Under the pieces are notes generated by a model. It worked only from the letters and a program-made list of their open reading frames with translations, was not told where the DNA came from and searched no databases. A program made the position numbers and the translations under genes. DNA of 64,000 nucleotides from Nicotiana tabacum (lineage: Eukaryota; Streptophyta; Magnoliopsida; Solanales; Solanaceae). The DNA lies in NCBI RefSeq assembly GCF_000715075.1, contig NC_134081.1, forward strand, positions 106,938,108 to 107,002,107, written 5' to 3'. Of this stretch, positions 1-9,985 are shown one piece after another; within the stretch, counting starts at the first letter, position 1, and every line of letters begins with the position of its first letter.

Positions 1-1110
1 ACCCGTACTCTAGAGCAGGTGGTGCATGGACTTCAGACACTGGGGGTGCTACCATCCCAGCCGATTGTAGTTGCGCAGGACCAGGTGGGTCCCATTATGA
101 TGATGAGGAGCAGAAGAGGCTATAGAGATTTGGGAGGCTCAGGCCTCCATCATTAAGTGGGCCTGAGTCAGAGGATGCTCAGGACTTCTTGGATAGGTGC
201 CATCAGATTCTTTGCACGTCGGGTATTCTGGAGACTAGTGGGGTCTCCTTTACTACTTTTCAGCTATCAGGGACTGCCTACAGATAGTAGGAGGCCTATG
301 AGAGGAGCAGTCCGTTGGTGCTGCACCATTTTCATGGAATGAGTTCTCCGTTCTTTTCTTGGAGAAGTTAATGCCACAGACCCGTAGGGAGGAGTTGTGC
401 AGGCAGTTCGAGTAGCTACGTCAAGAGGGCATGTCTGTGACCCAGTGTGAGATGATATTTTTAAAGTTGGCTCGTCACACAGTTTGGTTGGTTCCCACTG
501 AGAAGGAGAGGATTAAGAGGTTCATTGATGGACTCACCTATCAGTTGCATTTTGTGATGACTCGAGAGAGGGTATCAGATGCTAGGTTTTATGAGGTGGT
601 TGATATTGCTCGGTGGCTAGAGTTGGTTCATAGTCAGGAGCGTGAGGAGAGGGAGGCCAAGAGGCCTCATGGTTTGGGTGGTTTCAGCGGTGTTTCCTCT
701 GGGGGTTAGTTCCACCACAACAGGGGTCGTCCTTATAGGCCCGCTCAGATGGCTCATCTAGTTAATCGTGGTGCATCTGCTAGCCATAGTTCATACAGTG
801 CTCGACCGGGTCAGTCATCTTTCAGTGCACTCCCATCTCAGAGTTCATCTCATGCACCTTTAGTTTGGGGTTCATCTGCACTAGTTTCTTTTGGTAGTTA
901 TTCTGATTCTCGGGGTCTGCCTCAGTACTTGCCACTATTTTCTAAGAGGGGTTGTTTTGATTGTGGAGAGTTGGGTCATTTGATGAGGCATTATCCCCTC
1001 CTTTCGTGGGGTCTAGTTCAGCAGAGGAGTCAGGCTGCAACTTCCGCACCAGCTACTTCACCACCCGCCCAGTCAACTCCAGGTAGGGTTCAGGCAACTA
1101 AGGGTTGCCC
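1..1110 (+). pseudogene. gag: gag (capsid/nucleocapsid) pseudogene of element A
   Basis: Gag would form the virus-like particle and bind element RNA. The capsid part reads in frame from about 159 (SEDAQDFLDRCHQIL), shifts frame near 330, and continues to 1110. A CCHC knuckle lies at 953-994 with spacing C-x2-C-x4-H-x4, but the last position (992-994) is tyrosine instead of cysteine, so zinc binding is probably lost. Stops at 285-287 and 288-290 replace two adjacent tryptophans that are intact in B (YQWWRAYE). Stops at 413-415 and 707-709 look like former glutamines. Confidence 0.88.
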
Positions 1111-1690
1111 TAGAGGGAAAGGCCGATCAGGTGGCGGTCAGGCTCGATTCTATGCTATTCCGGCCAGACCAGAGATCATTGCTTCAGATACAGTGATCAC
1201 ATGTATTGTCTCAATATGCCACAAGGATGCTTCTATATTATTTGACCCTTGTTCCACTTATTCGTATGTATCATCTTATTTTGCTTGTTATCTAGATATG
1301 CCCCGTGAATCCTTAGTTTCATCTATTCATGTATCTACACCAGTGGGTGATACTATTATTGTGGACCGTGTATATCGGTCGTGTGTAGTGACCATTGGAG
1401 GATTGGAGACTAGATTTGATCTCTTATTACTTAGTATGGTCGATTTTGACGTGATTTTGGGTATGGATTGGTTGTCTCCATGACATACTATTCTGGATTG
1501 TCACGCTAAGACCGTGACATTGGCGATGCCAGGATTGCCAAGAATCGAGTGGAGAGGTTCAGTAGATTATGTTCCCAGCAGGGTGATTTCATATATAAAG
1601 GCCTAACGGATGGTTGAGAAGGGGTGTATGTCATATTTGGCCTTTGTAAAGGATGTTGGTGCTGATACCCCTACTATTGACTTGGTGCTA
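1111..1690 (+). pseudogene. Aspartic protease pseudogene of element A
   Basis: A retropepsin that would cleave the Gag-Pol polyprotein. The active-site segment is at 1235-1270; the catalytic Asp is at 1244-1246, and the residue two further on (1250-1252) is Cys where B has Gly (FDPGSTYSY), a change in the catalytic loop. The flap-side segment ending in ILGMDWLSP is followed by a TGA at 1481-1483 and a TAA at 1604-1606. After about 1680 roughly 35 residues of the protease-RT linker that B has are missing. Confidence 0.85.
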
Positions 1691-2440
1691 GGCACTCAGC
1701 TCATTTCTATTCCTCCGTATCGTATGGCACTAGCTGAGTTGAAGGAATTGAAAGAGCAGCTTTAGGAACTTCTTGATAAAGGGTTTATTAGGCCTAGTGT
1801 GTCGCCTTGGGGTGCACCGATTCTGTTTACGAAGAAGAAGGATGGTACTATGAGGATGTGCATTGACTACGAGCAGTTGAACAAAGTTACAATCAAGAAC
1901 AATTATCATTTGCCGCACATTGATGATTTATTTGAACAGTTTCAGGGAGCGAGGGTGTTCTCTAAAATTGATTTGAGGTCTGGGTATCACCAGTTGAAGA
2001 TTCGGGACTCAGATATTTTAAAGACGGCATTCAGGACTCGTTATGGTCACTATAAGTTCTTTGTAATGTCTTTCGGGCTGATCAATGCCCCGACAGCATT
2101 CATACACCTGATGAATAGTGTATTTCAGCCATATCTAGATTTGTTTGTCATAGTATTCATTGATGAAATCCTAGTGTACTCACGTAGTCAGGAGGAGCAT
2201 GCCTAGCATTTGAGGATTGTACTACAGCGGCTGAGAGAGGAGAAGCTTTATGCCAAGTTCTCCAAGTGTGAGTTTTGGCTTAGTTCGGTGGAATTCTTGG
2301 GTACGTGGTATCCAGCGAGGGGATTAAGGTGGATCCAAAGAAGATAGAGGCGGTGCAGAGTTGACCCAAACCGTTTTTAGCTACTGAGATTCGGAGTTTC
2401 CTCGGCTAAGCTGAATATTATCGACGCTTCGTGGAGGGTT
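1691..2440 (+). pseudogene. Reverse transcriptase pseudogene of element A
   Basis: Copies element RNA into DNA in the functional family. Palm and finger motifs are plain: [20 protein letters not shown] near 1830-1890, [13 protein letters not shown] near 1965-2000, and [13 protein letters not shown]. The catalytic box reads FIDE at 2156-2167, where the family and element B have F-I-D-D, so the third catalytic aspartate is Glu. Stops occur at 1763-1765, 2204-2206, 2362-2364 and 2407-2409, with a frameshift near 2303. Confidence 0.9.
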
Positions 2441-2960
2441 TCTCATCTATTGAAACATCTTTGACCAAATTGACCTAGAAGGGTGCTCTATTCAGGTGGT
2501 CGGATGAGTGTGAGGAGAGCTTTCAGAAGCTCAAAACTGCCTTGACCACAACTCCAGTTCTAGTTTTGCCTTCAGCTTTTGGCTCTTATACAGTGTATTT
2601 TGATGCTTCTCGGATTGGTATTGGGTGTGTCTTGATACAGGAGGGTAGAGTGATTGCTTATGTTTCGCGCCAATTGAAGCCCCATGAGAAGAACTACCAT
2701 GTTCATGATTTGCAGTTGGCAGCCATCGTTCATGCATTGAAGATTTGGAGGCATTATCTCTATGGTTTGTTTTGTGAGGTATTTACGGATCATCGGAGTC
2801 TCCAGCACTTGTTCAAACAAAAGGATGTAAATTTGAGGAAGCGTAGATGGTTGGATCTGCTAAAGGACTATGATATTACCATTTTGTATCATTCTGGGAA
2901 GGCCAATGTGGTGGCCGACTTGAGTAGAAAGGCGGTGAGTATGGGTAGCCTTGCATTTAT
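2441..2960 (+). pseudogene. RNase H pseudogene of element A
   Basis: The domain would remove template RNA during reverse transcription. The frame after a TAG at 2476-2478 runs through a connection segment ([10 protein letters not shown]), the first catalytic Asp in VYFDAS, the helix [22 protein letters not shown] and ADLSRKA. The conserved Glu of DLELA is Gln at 2713-2715, and the last motif has lost one codon compared with ADALSR in B. Both should abolish activity. The frame stays open to a TAG at 2995-2997. Confidence 0.88.
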
Positions 2961-3000
2961 TCCCATTGGTGAGAGACCGCTTGCAGTTGATGGTTAGGCC

Positions 3001-3960
3001 TTGGCCAATCAGTTCGTGAGAATAGATGTTTCGGAGCCCAGCCAGGTTCTAGCTTATGTGGTTTCTCGGTCTACCTTATATGATCGCATTAGAGAGCGCC
3101 AGTGTGATGATCCCCATTTGCTTGTCCTTAAGGACATGGTTCAGCACGGTAATGCCAAAAAGGTTACTATTGGGGATGATGGGGTGTTGAGGATGCAGGG
3201 TCGGATTTGTGTGCCCAATGTGGATGGGCTACGTAAGTTGATTCTTGAGGAGGCCCACAAATCGCGATATTCTATTCATCCGAGTGATGCAAAGATGTAC
3301 CAGGACTTGAGGCAACACTATTGGTGGAGGAGGATGAAGAAGGATATAGTGGGGTTTGTAGCTCGATGCCTAAATTGTCAGCAGGTGAAGTATGAGCATC
3401 AGAGGCCAGGGGGATTGCTTCAGAGGTTTGAGATTCCGGAGTGGAAATGGGAGAGTATTACCATGGATTTTGTAGTTGGGCTCCCATGGACTTCGAGGAA
3501 GTTTGATGCTATTTAGGTGATTGTGGATCGACTAACCAAGTACGCGCATTTCATTCCAGTTTGGACTACTTATTCTTCAAAGCGGTTGGCTGAGATCTAC
3601 ATCTGCAAGATTGTTCGCCTTCACGATATTACAGTGTCCATCATTTCAAATTGGGGCACGCAGGTTACGTCGCAGTTTTGGAGGTACAGCGAGAGTTAGG
3701 CACCCAGGTTGAGTTGAGTACAACATTCCATCCTCAAATGGACAGACAGTCCGAGCGCACTATTCAGATATTGGAGGATATGCTAAGCGCTTGTTGGGGG
3801 TTGTTGGGATCTGATTCTGCCACTCACATAGTTTGCCTACAACAATAGCTACCAATCGAGGATTCAGGTGGCTCCGTATGAGGCTTTGTATGGGAGATGG
3901 TATCGGTCTCCGGTGGGATAGTTTGAGCCGGGTAAGACTAGGCGGTTAGGTACTGACTTA
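3001..3960 (+). pseudogene. Integrase zinc-binding and catalytic core pseudogene of element A
   Basis: Would insert the DNA copy into the host genome. An HHCC zinc-binding region is visible (HKSRYSIHPS, then CLNCQQVK). The core starts at ITMDFVVGLPW with the first catalytic Asp. The second one is Asn at 3649-3651 (IISNWGTQ against IISDQGTQ in B). The Glu region reads FHPQMDRQSERTIQ. A TAG at 3514-3516 replaces Trp, the frame shifts near 3685, and further stops lie at 3829-3831 and 3919-3921. Confidence 0.88.
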
Positions 3961-4500
3961 GTTCAAGATGCTTTGGACAAGGTCAAATTGATTCAGGATC
4001 GACTTCGCACGGCGCGGTTTAGACAGAAGAGCTACGCCGATAAGAAGGTTTGTGATGTTGCTTACATAGTTGGGGAGAAGGTACTACTCAGAGTTTCACC
4101 CATGAAAGGTGTTATGAGGTTCGGGAAGGACAAGTGGAGCCCTCGGTACATTGGCCTATTTGAGGTGCCTCAGAGGATTGGAGAGGTGGCTTACAAGCCT
4201 ACCTTACCACCTAGTCTGTCGAGTGATCATCCAGTGTTTTATGTTTTTATGCTCCGGAAGTATGTCGGCGATCCGTCTCATGTTTGGTCTTCAGCACGGT
4301 TCAATTAGATGTTGACTTGAGGTATGATGTGGAGCCGGTGGCCATTTTGGGTCGGCAGGTTTGAAAGTTCAGGTCAAAGAACATAGCTTCAGTGACGGTA
4401 CAATGGAGAGGTCAGCCAGTTGAGGAGGCTACTTAGGAGACCAAGCGGGAGATGCAGAGCAGATATCCATGCCTATTTGAGACTCCAGGTATGTTTGTAG
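3961..4500 (+). pseudogene. Integrase C-terminus and chromodomain pseudogene of element A
   Basis: The segment at 3973-4308 matches the C-terminal GPF/Y-type integrase module ([32 protein letters not shown]). In a shifted frame at about 4320-4475 lies a chromodomain-like stretch (EPVAILGRQV, SVTVQWRGQPVEEAT) followed by a TAG at 4434-4436 where Trp is expected. A TGA at 4362-4364 is consistent with a former Arg codon CGA. In chromoviruses this domain is thought to guide integration to marked chromatin. Its presence supports the chromovirus call. Confidence 0.82.
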
Positions 4501-4526
4501 ACCTGTTCCAGGACGAACATTTTTTT

Positions 4527-4539
4527 AAGAGGGGGATGA
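4527..4539 (+). promoter_or_regulatory. Polypurine tract of element A
   Basis: AAGAGGGGGATGA immediately precedes the LTR start TGTAATGACC. The upstream block AGGACGAAC about 10 bases earlier is shared with B, D, E and F just before their 3' LTRs. This is the plus-strand DNA priming site. Confidence 0.85.
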
Positions 4540-4774
4540 TGTAATGACCGGGCCGATCGTTTTAAGTGTTGTAGCCTCGTTCCCCCATTTACCGCTTATT
4601 TTATGCTCAATTGTCGTTATTTGACTTGCCGAGGTAGTTGGTTTGGTTCCGCTGATGTTTCGGAATGAGTTGAGATACTTAGTCTCAAGGTTGGAAGCTT
4701 AAGTTGAAATGGTTGACCGGATGTTGACTTATGTGTAAATGGCTCCGGAATAGAGTTTTGATGGTTCCGGTAGC
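4540..4774 (+). repeat. 3' LTR of element A, first 235 bases only
   Basis: Begins TGTAATGACCGGGCCGATCG, a mutated form of the TGTAACGACC start of B, D, E and F. It contains related sentences also seen in other LTRs of the window (for example TTTTGATGGTTCCGGTAGC). It stops at 4774 where element C begins. Bases 13211-13223 (TTAGC then ATCCGTA) may be the other side of the insertion: TAGC occurs on both sides, and a related LTR continues TAGCTCCGTA. Beyond that the sequence is unrelated, so this LTR is also truncated. Confidence 0.75.
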
Positions 4775-6165
4775 TGATAAGTTGGTATTTTACCAAATTA
4801 TCTCTTCTTGATACTTAGGCTTTTGTATGATTTTTTTGAGAAACTAAGACTTTGTTGAGATTTATTGGCATATTTCAGGTATCAAGTGATTTAGAGAAGA
4901 TATGGAAGAAAACAAATCAAAATGTGTTAAAATGAGAAAAATGGACTGCTGCCAGATTATGCTCTTCGCGATCGCGAAGATCCATATGCGATCGCGGAAG
5001 TCTAGGAAAACATGCATCGCGAACGCGGGGAAATTTCTGCGAACGTGATGAAGAAAGCTGACCAGCGGTTGTCAAGTGCCCTACGCAAACGCAGGTTTTG
5101 GGTTGCGATTTCTTTGCGGCATTACTCTTCGCGATCGCAGGCCTATTTTCGCAAACGCGATTCACTGAACTTGGCAAAAATCTGGGCAGTTTTGGCATTT
5201 CATGTTTTTGACCCCAAAAACATTTAATGCACGATTCATCTCATTCGTAAAACATCTTTGGTCAATCTCTACACAATTTTGACATATCTTGAGTAGAGAA
5301 CACAAATTTTGGAGCCAGGGTTCTTGCACACACACTTGGGTCTTGAAGATTTGAAGGTTTTGGTTGAGAATTTATTACCCATTTATGTTCATTTCTTCAT
5401 CTTCTTGCTTTGTATTGAATATCTAAGTGTGTAGTATTTTTTCCAACACTTGAATCTTATTTATGAGAATATTCATATTTAAAGTGTGGATTAAATATCT
5501 TGTTGTGCTTATGTATGGAACAATTTTTATTTATTATAAAGTGAGTTATTGTTTCTTTAATTATTCTTGTTCTTTAATGTTTTCAAAAGGATTAGCTAAC
5601 CCTAGGACTCCCCCATTCACTTCGAATTAATTTTTGGAAAGATAATTTGGGGTTGGAAAAGATTAATTAACAAGAACTTGAGGCATTAATCCTCACTTTA
5701 TAGATTCTACCTATGGATAGGATTGAACTACTTGTAGCCATATTCGGGTGTGCTTAATCTTTTAATTGTTTTACGGATAATTCAATTAGAAAGTTTTGTT
5801 AGTCTTAGGAAGAAGCTAATATAGAATTATTACCCGAGGCAAATTAACATAAACTCACTCATATTTGTAAAATCGTGAAATACATTGGATCGTTACTTGA
5901 GTGTAATTCCCATTTCATCCATGCTTGTAGCCATTGATCATTTTACTTGCTTTCTAGGTTAGTTTATATTTCCGCAATTAGTTATAAATAGTTTAACAAT
6001 CACCTTCTAAATGTTTGGCTTAGTATAATAAGTGATAATTCTCTTACATGTCTAATCGCCTACATATTGTTCTCTGTGGGATTCGATCCCGACTCATAGT
6101 TGGGTAAATTATATTGCATGCGACCGTGTCCATTTACTTTTTAGTAGTGGATTTGGACGTCATCA
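4775..6165 (+). repeat. 5' LTR of element C
   Basis: TG...CA-type LTR from TGATAAGTTGG to GACGTCATCA. It matches 11830-13210 closely over most of its length (for example the CACACACTTGGGTCTTGAA block near 5326 and near 12419). It differs in two places: the CG-rich palindrome cluster at 4963-5165 is not alignable with the other LTR's cluster, and about 40 bases near 6101-6145 are absent from the 3' copy. Confidence 0.9.
4963..5165. repeat. Cluster of CGCGATCGCG-type palindromes in the 5' LTR of C
   Basis: Several palindromic or near-palindromic words such as TTCGCGATCGCGAA, ATGCGATCGCGG, ATCGCGAACGCGG and TTCGCAAACGCGA are scattered through 200 bases of otherwise AT-rich LTR. The 3' LTR of the same element has CGCAAATGCG-type words at the same place. 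Confidence 0.85.
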
Positions 6166-6169
6166 AAAT

Positions 6170-6187
6170 TGGCGCCGTTGCCGGGGA
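6170..6187 (+). promoter_or_regulatory. Primer-binding site of element C
   Basis: TGGCGCCGTTGCCGGGGA starts four bases after the LTR end. This word is the primer site described for Athila/Tat-lineage Ty3/gypsy elements, attributed to tRNA-Asp. It fixes the orientation of the element as +. Confidence 0.88.
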
Positions 6188-6340
6188 ATAATTTTGAGTA
6201 TTTAGGTTGTTTGAAAAATAAGCGTACGTGCATTGGTCCAAACTTGTGAATATTTTTGTAATTATTTTCTTATCCTTGTTTATTTTTCTTGTTATTCTTT
6301 TGTTTGTTTCTACTTTATATTATTTTTTTAGTTTTGAAAA

Positions 6341-7365
6341 ATGGCATCGCATAATGAAAATTGGCCGGATGGTAGTTGTTCATAGTTTGATGACCCTTGT
6401 CCTTATTGTGGAGGACCACACTCGTGGCAAAATTGTTTAAATTCTCCCGGGGGCGGATTGTGCACAAAATCTCAAACCTATGAGTGGAGTATTTGTGATA
6501 AGTGTGGTGGTCAAAATGGTCATTGGACTAATTGTGCTTATTTTTCCTTCCCTTCCCCAAACCCCCGCTATGATGATTCTACTTTTTGTGATGACAAGTG
6601 TAGGGATATGGAAGGGGAAGAAGTTGAACATGGTCAAAATGGAGAGTTCAAGCTCATGGTGGAATGCCTACTTGATGGAGAAAACAAAGAGCAAAATGCA
6701 TTGTAGGAACTTTTGGATACTAGTCTCCAAAATGATTTGGCACTCGAAAGGTTGAACTCACAAATGGGAGAAATGCTTGAAGCTTTAGAGGTCCAAAAAG
6801 CCTCGGAAGTGAATGATAGCCAAGAACCTTCCTTAGAGATTGAAGACGAAAATCCTTCTTTGGCACTTGATCAAAACCAAGAAGAACTCTCAAATGCTCA
6901 AAATGAGAGGATGTTGCTCATGTTGGAGGCCATTCTTGAAAATGAGGAGAGCACAACTTGGTACTCGAGGACTTGAAACACGTTTTGACTCAAAATGATG
7001 AGAATATCTGTACTTTGGAAGCTCAAATGAAAATATTGGTTGAGGCTCACTATGCCCACCAACTTGAGAGTATGGAAAGGGCTCAATAAAAGTCCAACTT
7101 CGAGGAATAAAGTGAGCTTGATTTTAAGGAATCAAGAATTAAAAATTTGCCAACCGACTCCATGCTTTTTATTGGTGCCAAGAAAAATATGGAAATAGAG
7201 TCAACCGATGTAGTTGAGAAGATGGTTGAATTTGACTCCAGTTCGGGAGACCAAGAGGATGTCAAAATCTGGAAAGAATTGAAATTTGGAGGCTTGATGT
7301 CACATTCCAAGCATTTCTCAACATTGGAGTTGTGTGGTGATATGGGAATTGAACTACACGAATGA
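6341..7365 (+). pseudogene. Gag-like zinc-knuckle protein pseudogene of element C
   Basis: A frame opens at ATG 6341 (MASHNENWPDG) about 150 bases after the primer site, as a gag would. It has two knuckle-like motifs: CPYCGGPHSWQNC at 6398-6436 and CDKCGGQNGHWTNC at 6494-6535. It continues as an acidic, Glu/Gln/Leu-rich and probably coiled-coil region to about 6975. Stops lie at 6383-6385 and 6704-6706, then a frameshift near 6955 leads to a second segment (7147-7365). The knuckles suggest RNA binding; no capsid fold can be recognised by eye. Confidence 0.6.
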
Positions 7366-8649
7366 GGGATTTCGAAGAGTAAAGGCAACAGGTATATATT
7401 TTACAATTTGAAAGTTCAAGAAGGCAAAATAATATTCCTCACATGAAAGCCAAGAAATGCGAAATAAAGAAATTAAAGCTTGGCTTGATCATCTACTTAG
7501 CACCCCCCTTTGCTCATGGTCACAAGCTTGATTTCAAGTTAGGTGCCCAATTCATATCCTCCAAGTGGAGAGAAAAGTGGTAAAGTTGATTCGCGTCATG
7601 CCACGACGTTATTTTCATTTGCGGAGGCAACCCATCATTTTTAATTTTTTTGTCATTTTTCAAATTTTCTCTTTAAAATAGATTATTTTATTATTTTTGA
7701 TCAATCTACCAAATTTCAAGAAGTTTGAAAGTGTTTAGGACAACAAGTAAGGAGATTGAGAAATGAAGAAATAACATTCCACGCCTTATTTATCGCATTT
7801 GCGAACACGAATTCGCATTTGCGGAAGACTGATGGGTCGCAAATACGAAGAAACTGTCACAATTGTGACCTCTACTGAATCTTTGATATTCACAACTTTG
7901 GGGCTCTCAAAAATTAAATGAACTTCATCTTTCTCACTCTCACAACTTTGAAACTCCATCATTCTAACTCCTAAGTGCAAGCATCCAGGTATGAAAGCTT
8001 AATTTTGTACTCTTTATGTTCTATAGCATCATCTTCTTCTTCTTCTCTCCTTGTGCTCTCAAAAACTAGGGTTCAAATTGACCCTTCTCTTCTGTGTTAA
8101 ATGTTGTTGTAATTTATGGGTGAGGTTGGTTGAGAGTGTGAGCTTATTTATTTGCTTGAAAATAGGGAAGTCCGAGTACCCATGGCTTTGTTAAAATAGG
8201 AGTGATTTTGTGTGCTTACTATGTATTCGATGAAAGTCCCGGGTGAGATTCTTGGCCGAATCATTGAAATTTTTTTTTCACTTTGTGGTTGTGTGTGAAG
8301 TTTATTGCATGATTTTGTGCTTAAAACTGATTGGGCTCTTTAAAAGTGTGCCTTTGTTCAAATGTTTTGGGGCTTGGGACTTTTCTGTGAGAGAAGGTGG
8401 CCAGGGACGATGAGGTCGCAATTGCGTACACTGGAAATGTCTGTTGCCTTCGCAATTGCAAGGAAAATGTCGCAATTGCAAACATCAGAGAGCAGACGTC
8501 CCCTGAACTAAAAATCTAAAAAAATATTCTAAGGCTGGGTTTTGTCTGTCCAATCATTTCTTTGGCATATTTGACTCAATTTGCAATATATTTCATAGCC
8601 ATACCACGTTTTCACTCCAATACTTTATTTACAGGTACCATAAGCTTAA
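7366..8649 (+). other. Leader of the second frame of C, with a candidate intron at 7989-8634
   Basis: No convincing coding sequence. A CAG|GTATGA donor-like site at 7986-7994 and a pyrimidine-rich TTTATTTACAG acceptor-like site ending at 8634 would bound a 646-base intron that ends 15 bases before the ATG at 8650. CGCATTTGCG-type words occur at 7795-7845 and CGCAATTGCG-type words at 8412-8490. A TCT microsatellite lies at 8029-8045. The intron is an inference from splice consensus only. Confidence 0.4.
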
Positions 8650-9985
8650 ATGAGCTCTAACTCCGACGAATCTGCACATGACAACACTTTGAAAGTTGAG
8701 AACTATGACCAACACCGGTCTTGTCATTGGAATGCCAGGAATGGTACTATGATGAGTTGATTACGAAGAAATTAATCATGGAAAGTGGTATATTGCTGGA
8801 AAAGGTCCCAGAACGTCTTCCCGAGTTCCATAAGAGGCTTGTAGACATGGGATGGACCTATTTTTCCCCTCAACCTTACAGAGCGAAAGAGCAATAGGTG
8901 AGGGAATTCTATGCTAACCTTTCAGCCATCAAGTTAAGAAAGCCAATCATGAAGATTCGTGGCAAAATGGTGAATTTCAAAGCTGAAGCTGTGAATCGAA
9001 TCTATCACCTGCAAAACCATGACATGGCACCATTCCATGAGAAAGAGTGTGCCTCAGGCGAGTGGTTGGTCTCCAAATTATGCCCGGGTGCAGATGTTCC
9101 ATGGGCAGCTGAAAAGAAAGGGATCACATCCAAAGAATTCACTGCTGAAGCAAGGATATGGCTGGCCATCATATATAGTCGCATCTCCCCTGCGGGGCAT
9201 ATATGGAATGTACCAATAATGAGAGCTCAAATGATCACTTCCATTCTTGATGATATCCAGCTCAATGTTGGGGCGATTTTCATCAATGAGCAGAGGGGTC
9301 ATCGGAGGCTGGATGGTCAATCACTGATGTTCCCATCTCTTATCACTGAGTTGTGCTAGCTTGCAGGGGTTGAGGAGGATCCAGGAGACAACTGGATAGA
9401 TCCGGGAAAGCCTATTGCTCCATTGAAGAAAAGGGGAGAGGGAGGCGCTTTGAAAAGCAAAAAGAGAAAGTTGGGATCTTCTTCTCAGATCGACCAGGGT
9501 AGCAGCCATCCTCTTCTGCAGGAGGACCATTTGCTATGCTTTCGGAGGAAATGCGGAAAATTCGCGACCTAGTAACTGGCCTTCTATAGGGACCTAGGGA
9601 AGCATCTGAAGGACCCTCTGTATGTATTTCAAAGAAAGAATTTCAAAAGTATTTTGATGATCAGAAGAAGCAGGGGGATCACCTTAAGAAGCTGGAGAAA
9701 TCATACACCGATTTGGCCACAGCACACGGTACTTTAAGTACTTCTCATGCCAAGCTGGCAAATGCACACACCAGGATGAAGAAGAGGGAGAAGAAGAGAG
9801 ATAAATTCTTTACCTGCATGTGGAAGGGGGGTGAAGGGGCTATGGAAAGTCCTAAAGCCTCAAGAGTGAGTGCCATAGACCGAGCCGGGAGATGATGATG
9901 ATGCTCCAGTTCATTGGTCCTAGGAAGAAGAAGAGGAGGAGAATGCGACTGAGTCCGACAGCGAGGAGAGCACTTGATGCAATAT
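8650..9985 (+). pseudogene. Putative plant transposon protein (PF20167-like) pseudogene
   Basis: The open part at 8898-9359 reads REFYANLSAIKLRKPIM, then VNRIYHL, GEWLVSKLCPGADVPW, EARIWLAIIYSRISP and MITSILDDI. I recognise this as the putative plant transposon protein family common in Solanaceae (Pfam PF20167), whose biochemical role is unknown. The ATG at 8650 starts a frame that shifts near 8735. A TAG at 8895-8897 and one at 9357-9359 interrupt it. The remainder encodes a Lys/Glu-rich, probably coiled-coil stretch and an acidic Asp/Glu/Ser tail near 9890-9975. Assignment is from memory of the family's wording. Confidence 0.6.

Larger units (their letters stand above)
1..4774 (+). mobile_element. 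Element A: decayed Ty3/gypsy Tekay-type chromovirus, 5' end outside window
   Basis: Domains run in the order gag, CCHC knuckle, protease, reverse transcriptase, RNase H, integrase, chromodomain, polypurine tract, LTR start, which is the chromovirus order. The protein wording closely matches element B at 24825-35880. The 5' LTR and gag start lie before base 1. The 3' LTR begins at 4540 and is broken at 4775 by element C; a scrap (about 13211-13223) may continue it. At least 14 in-frame stops, several frameshifts and a deletion of about 105 bases between protease and RT make it inactive. Lineage is inferred from the chromodomain and from LTR ends like those of B. Confidence 0.93.

Noticed and set aside
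157..342. 61-codon frame starting MGLSQRML
   Set aside because: Frame-shifted shadow of the gag of element A; the real gag frame is at positions divisible by three.
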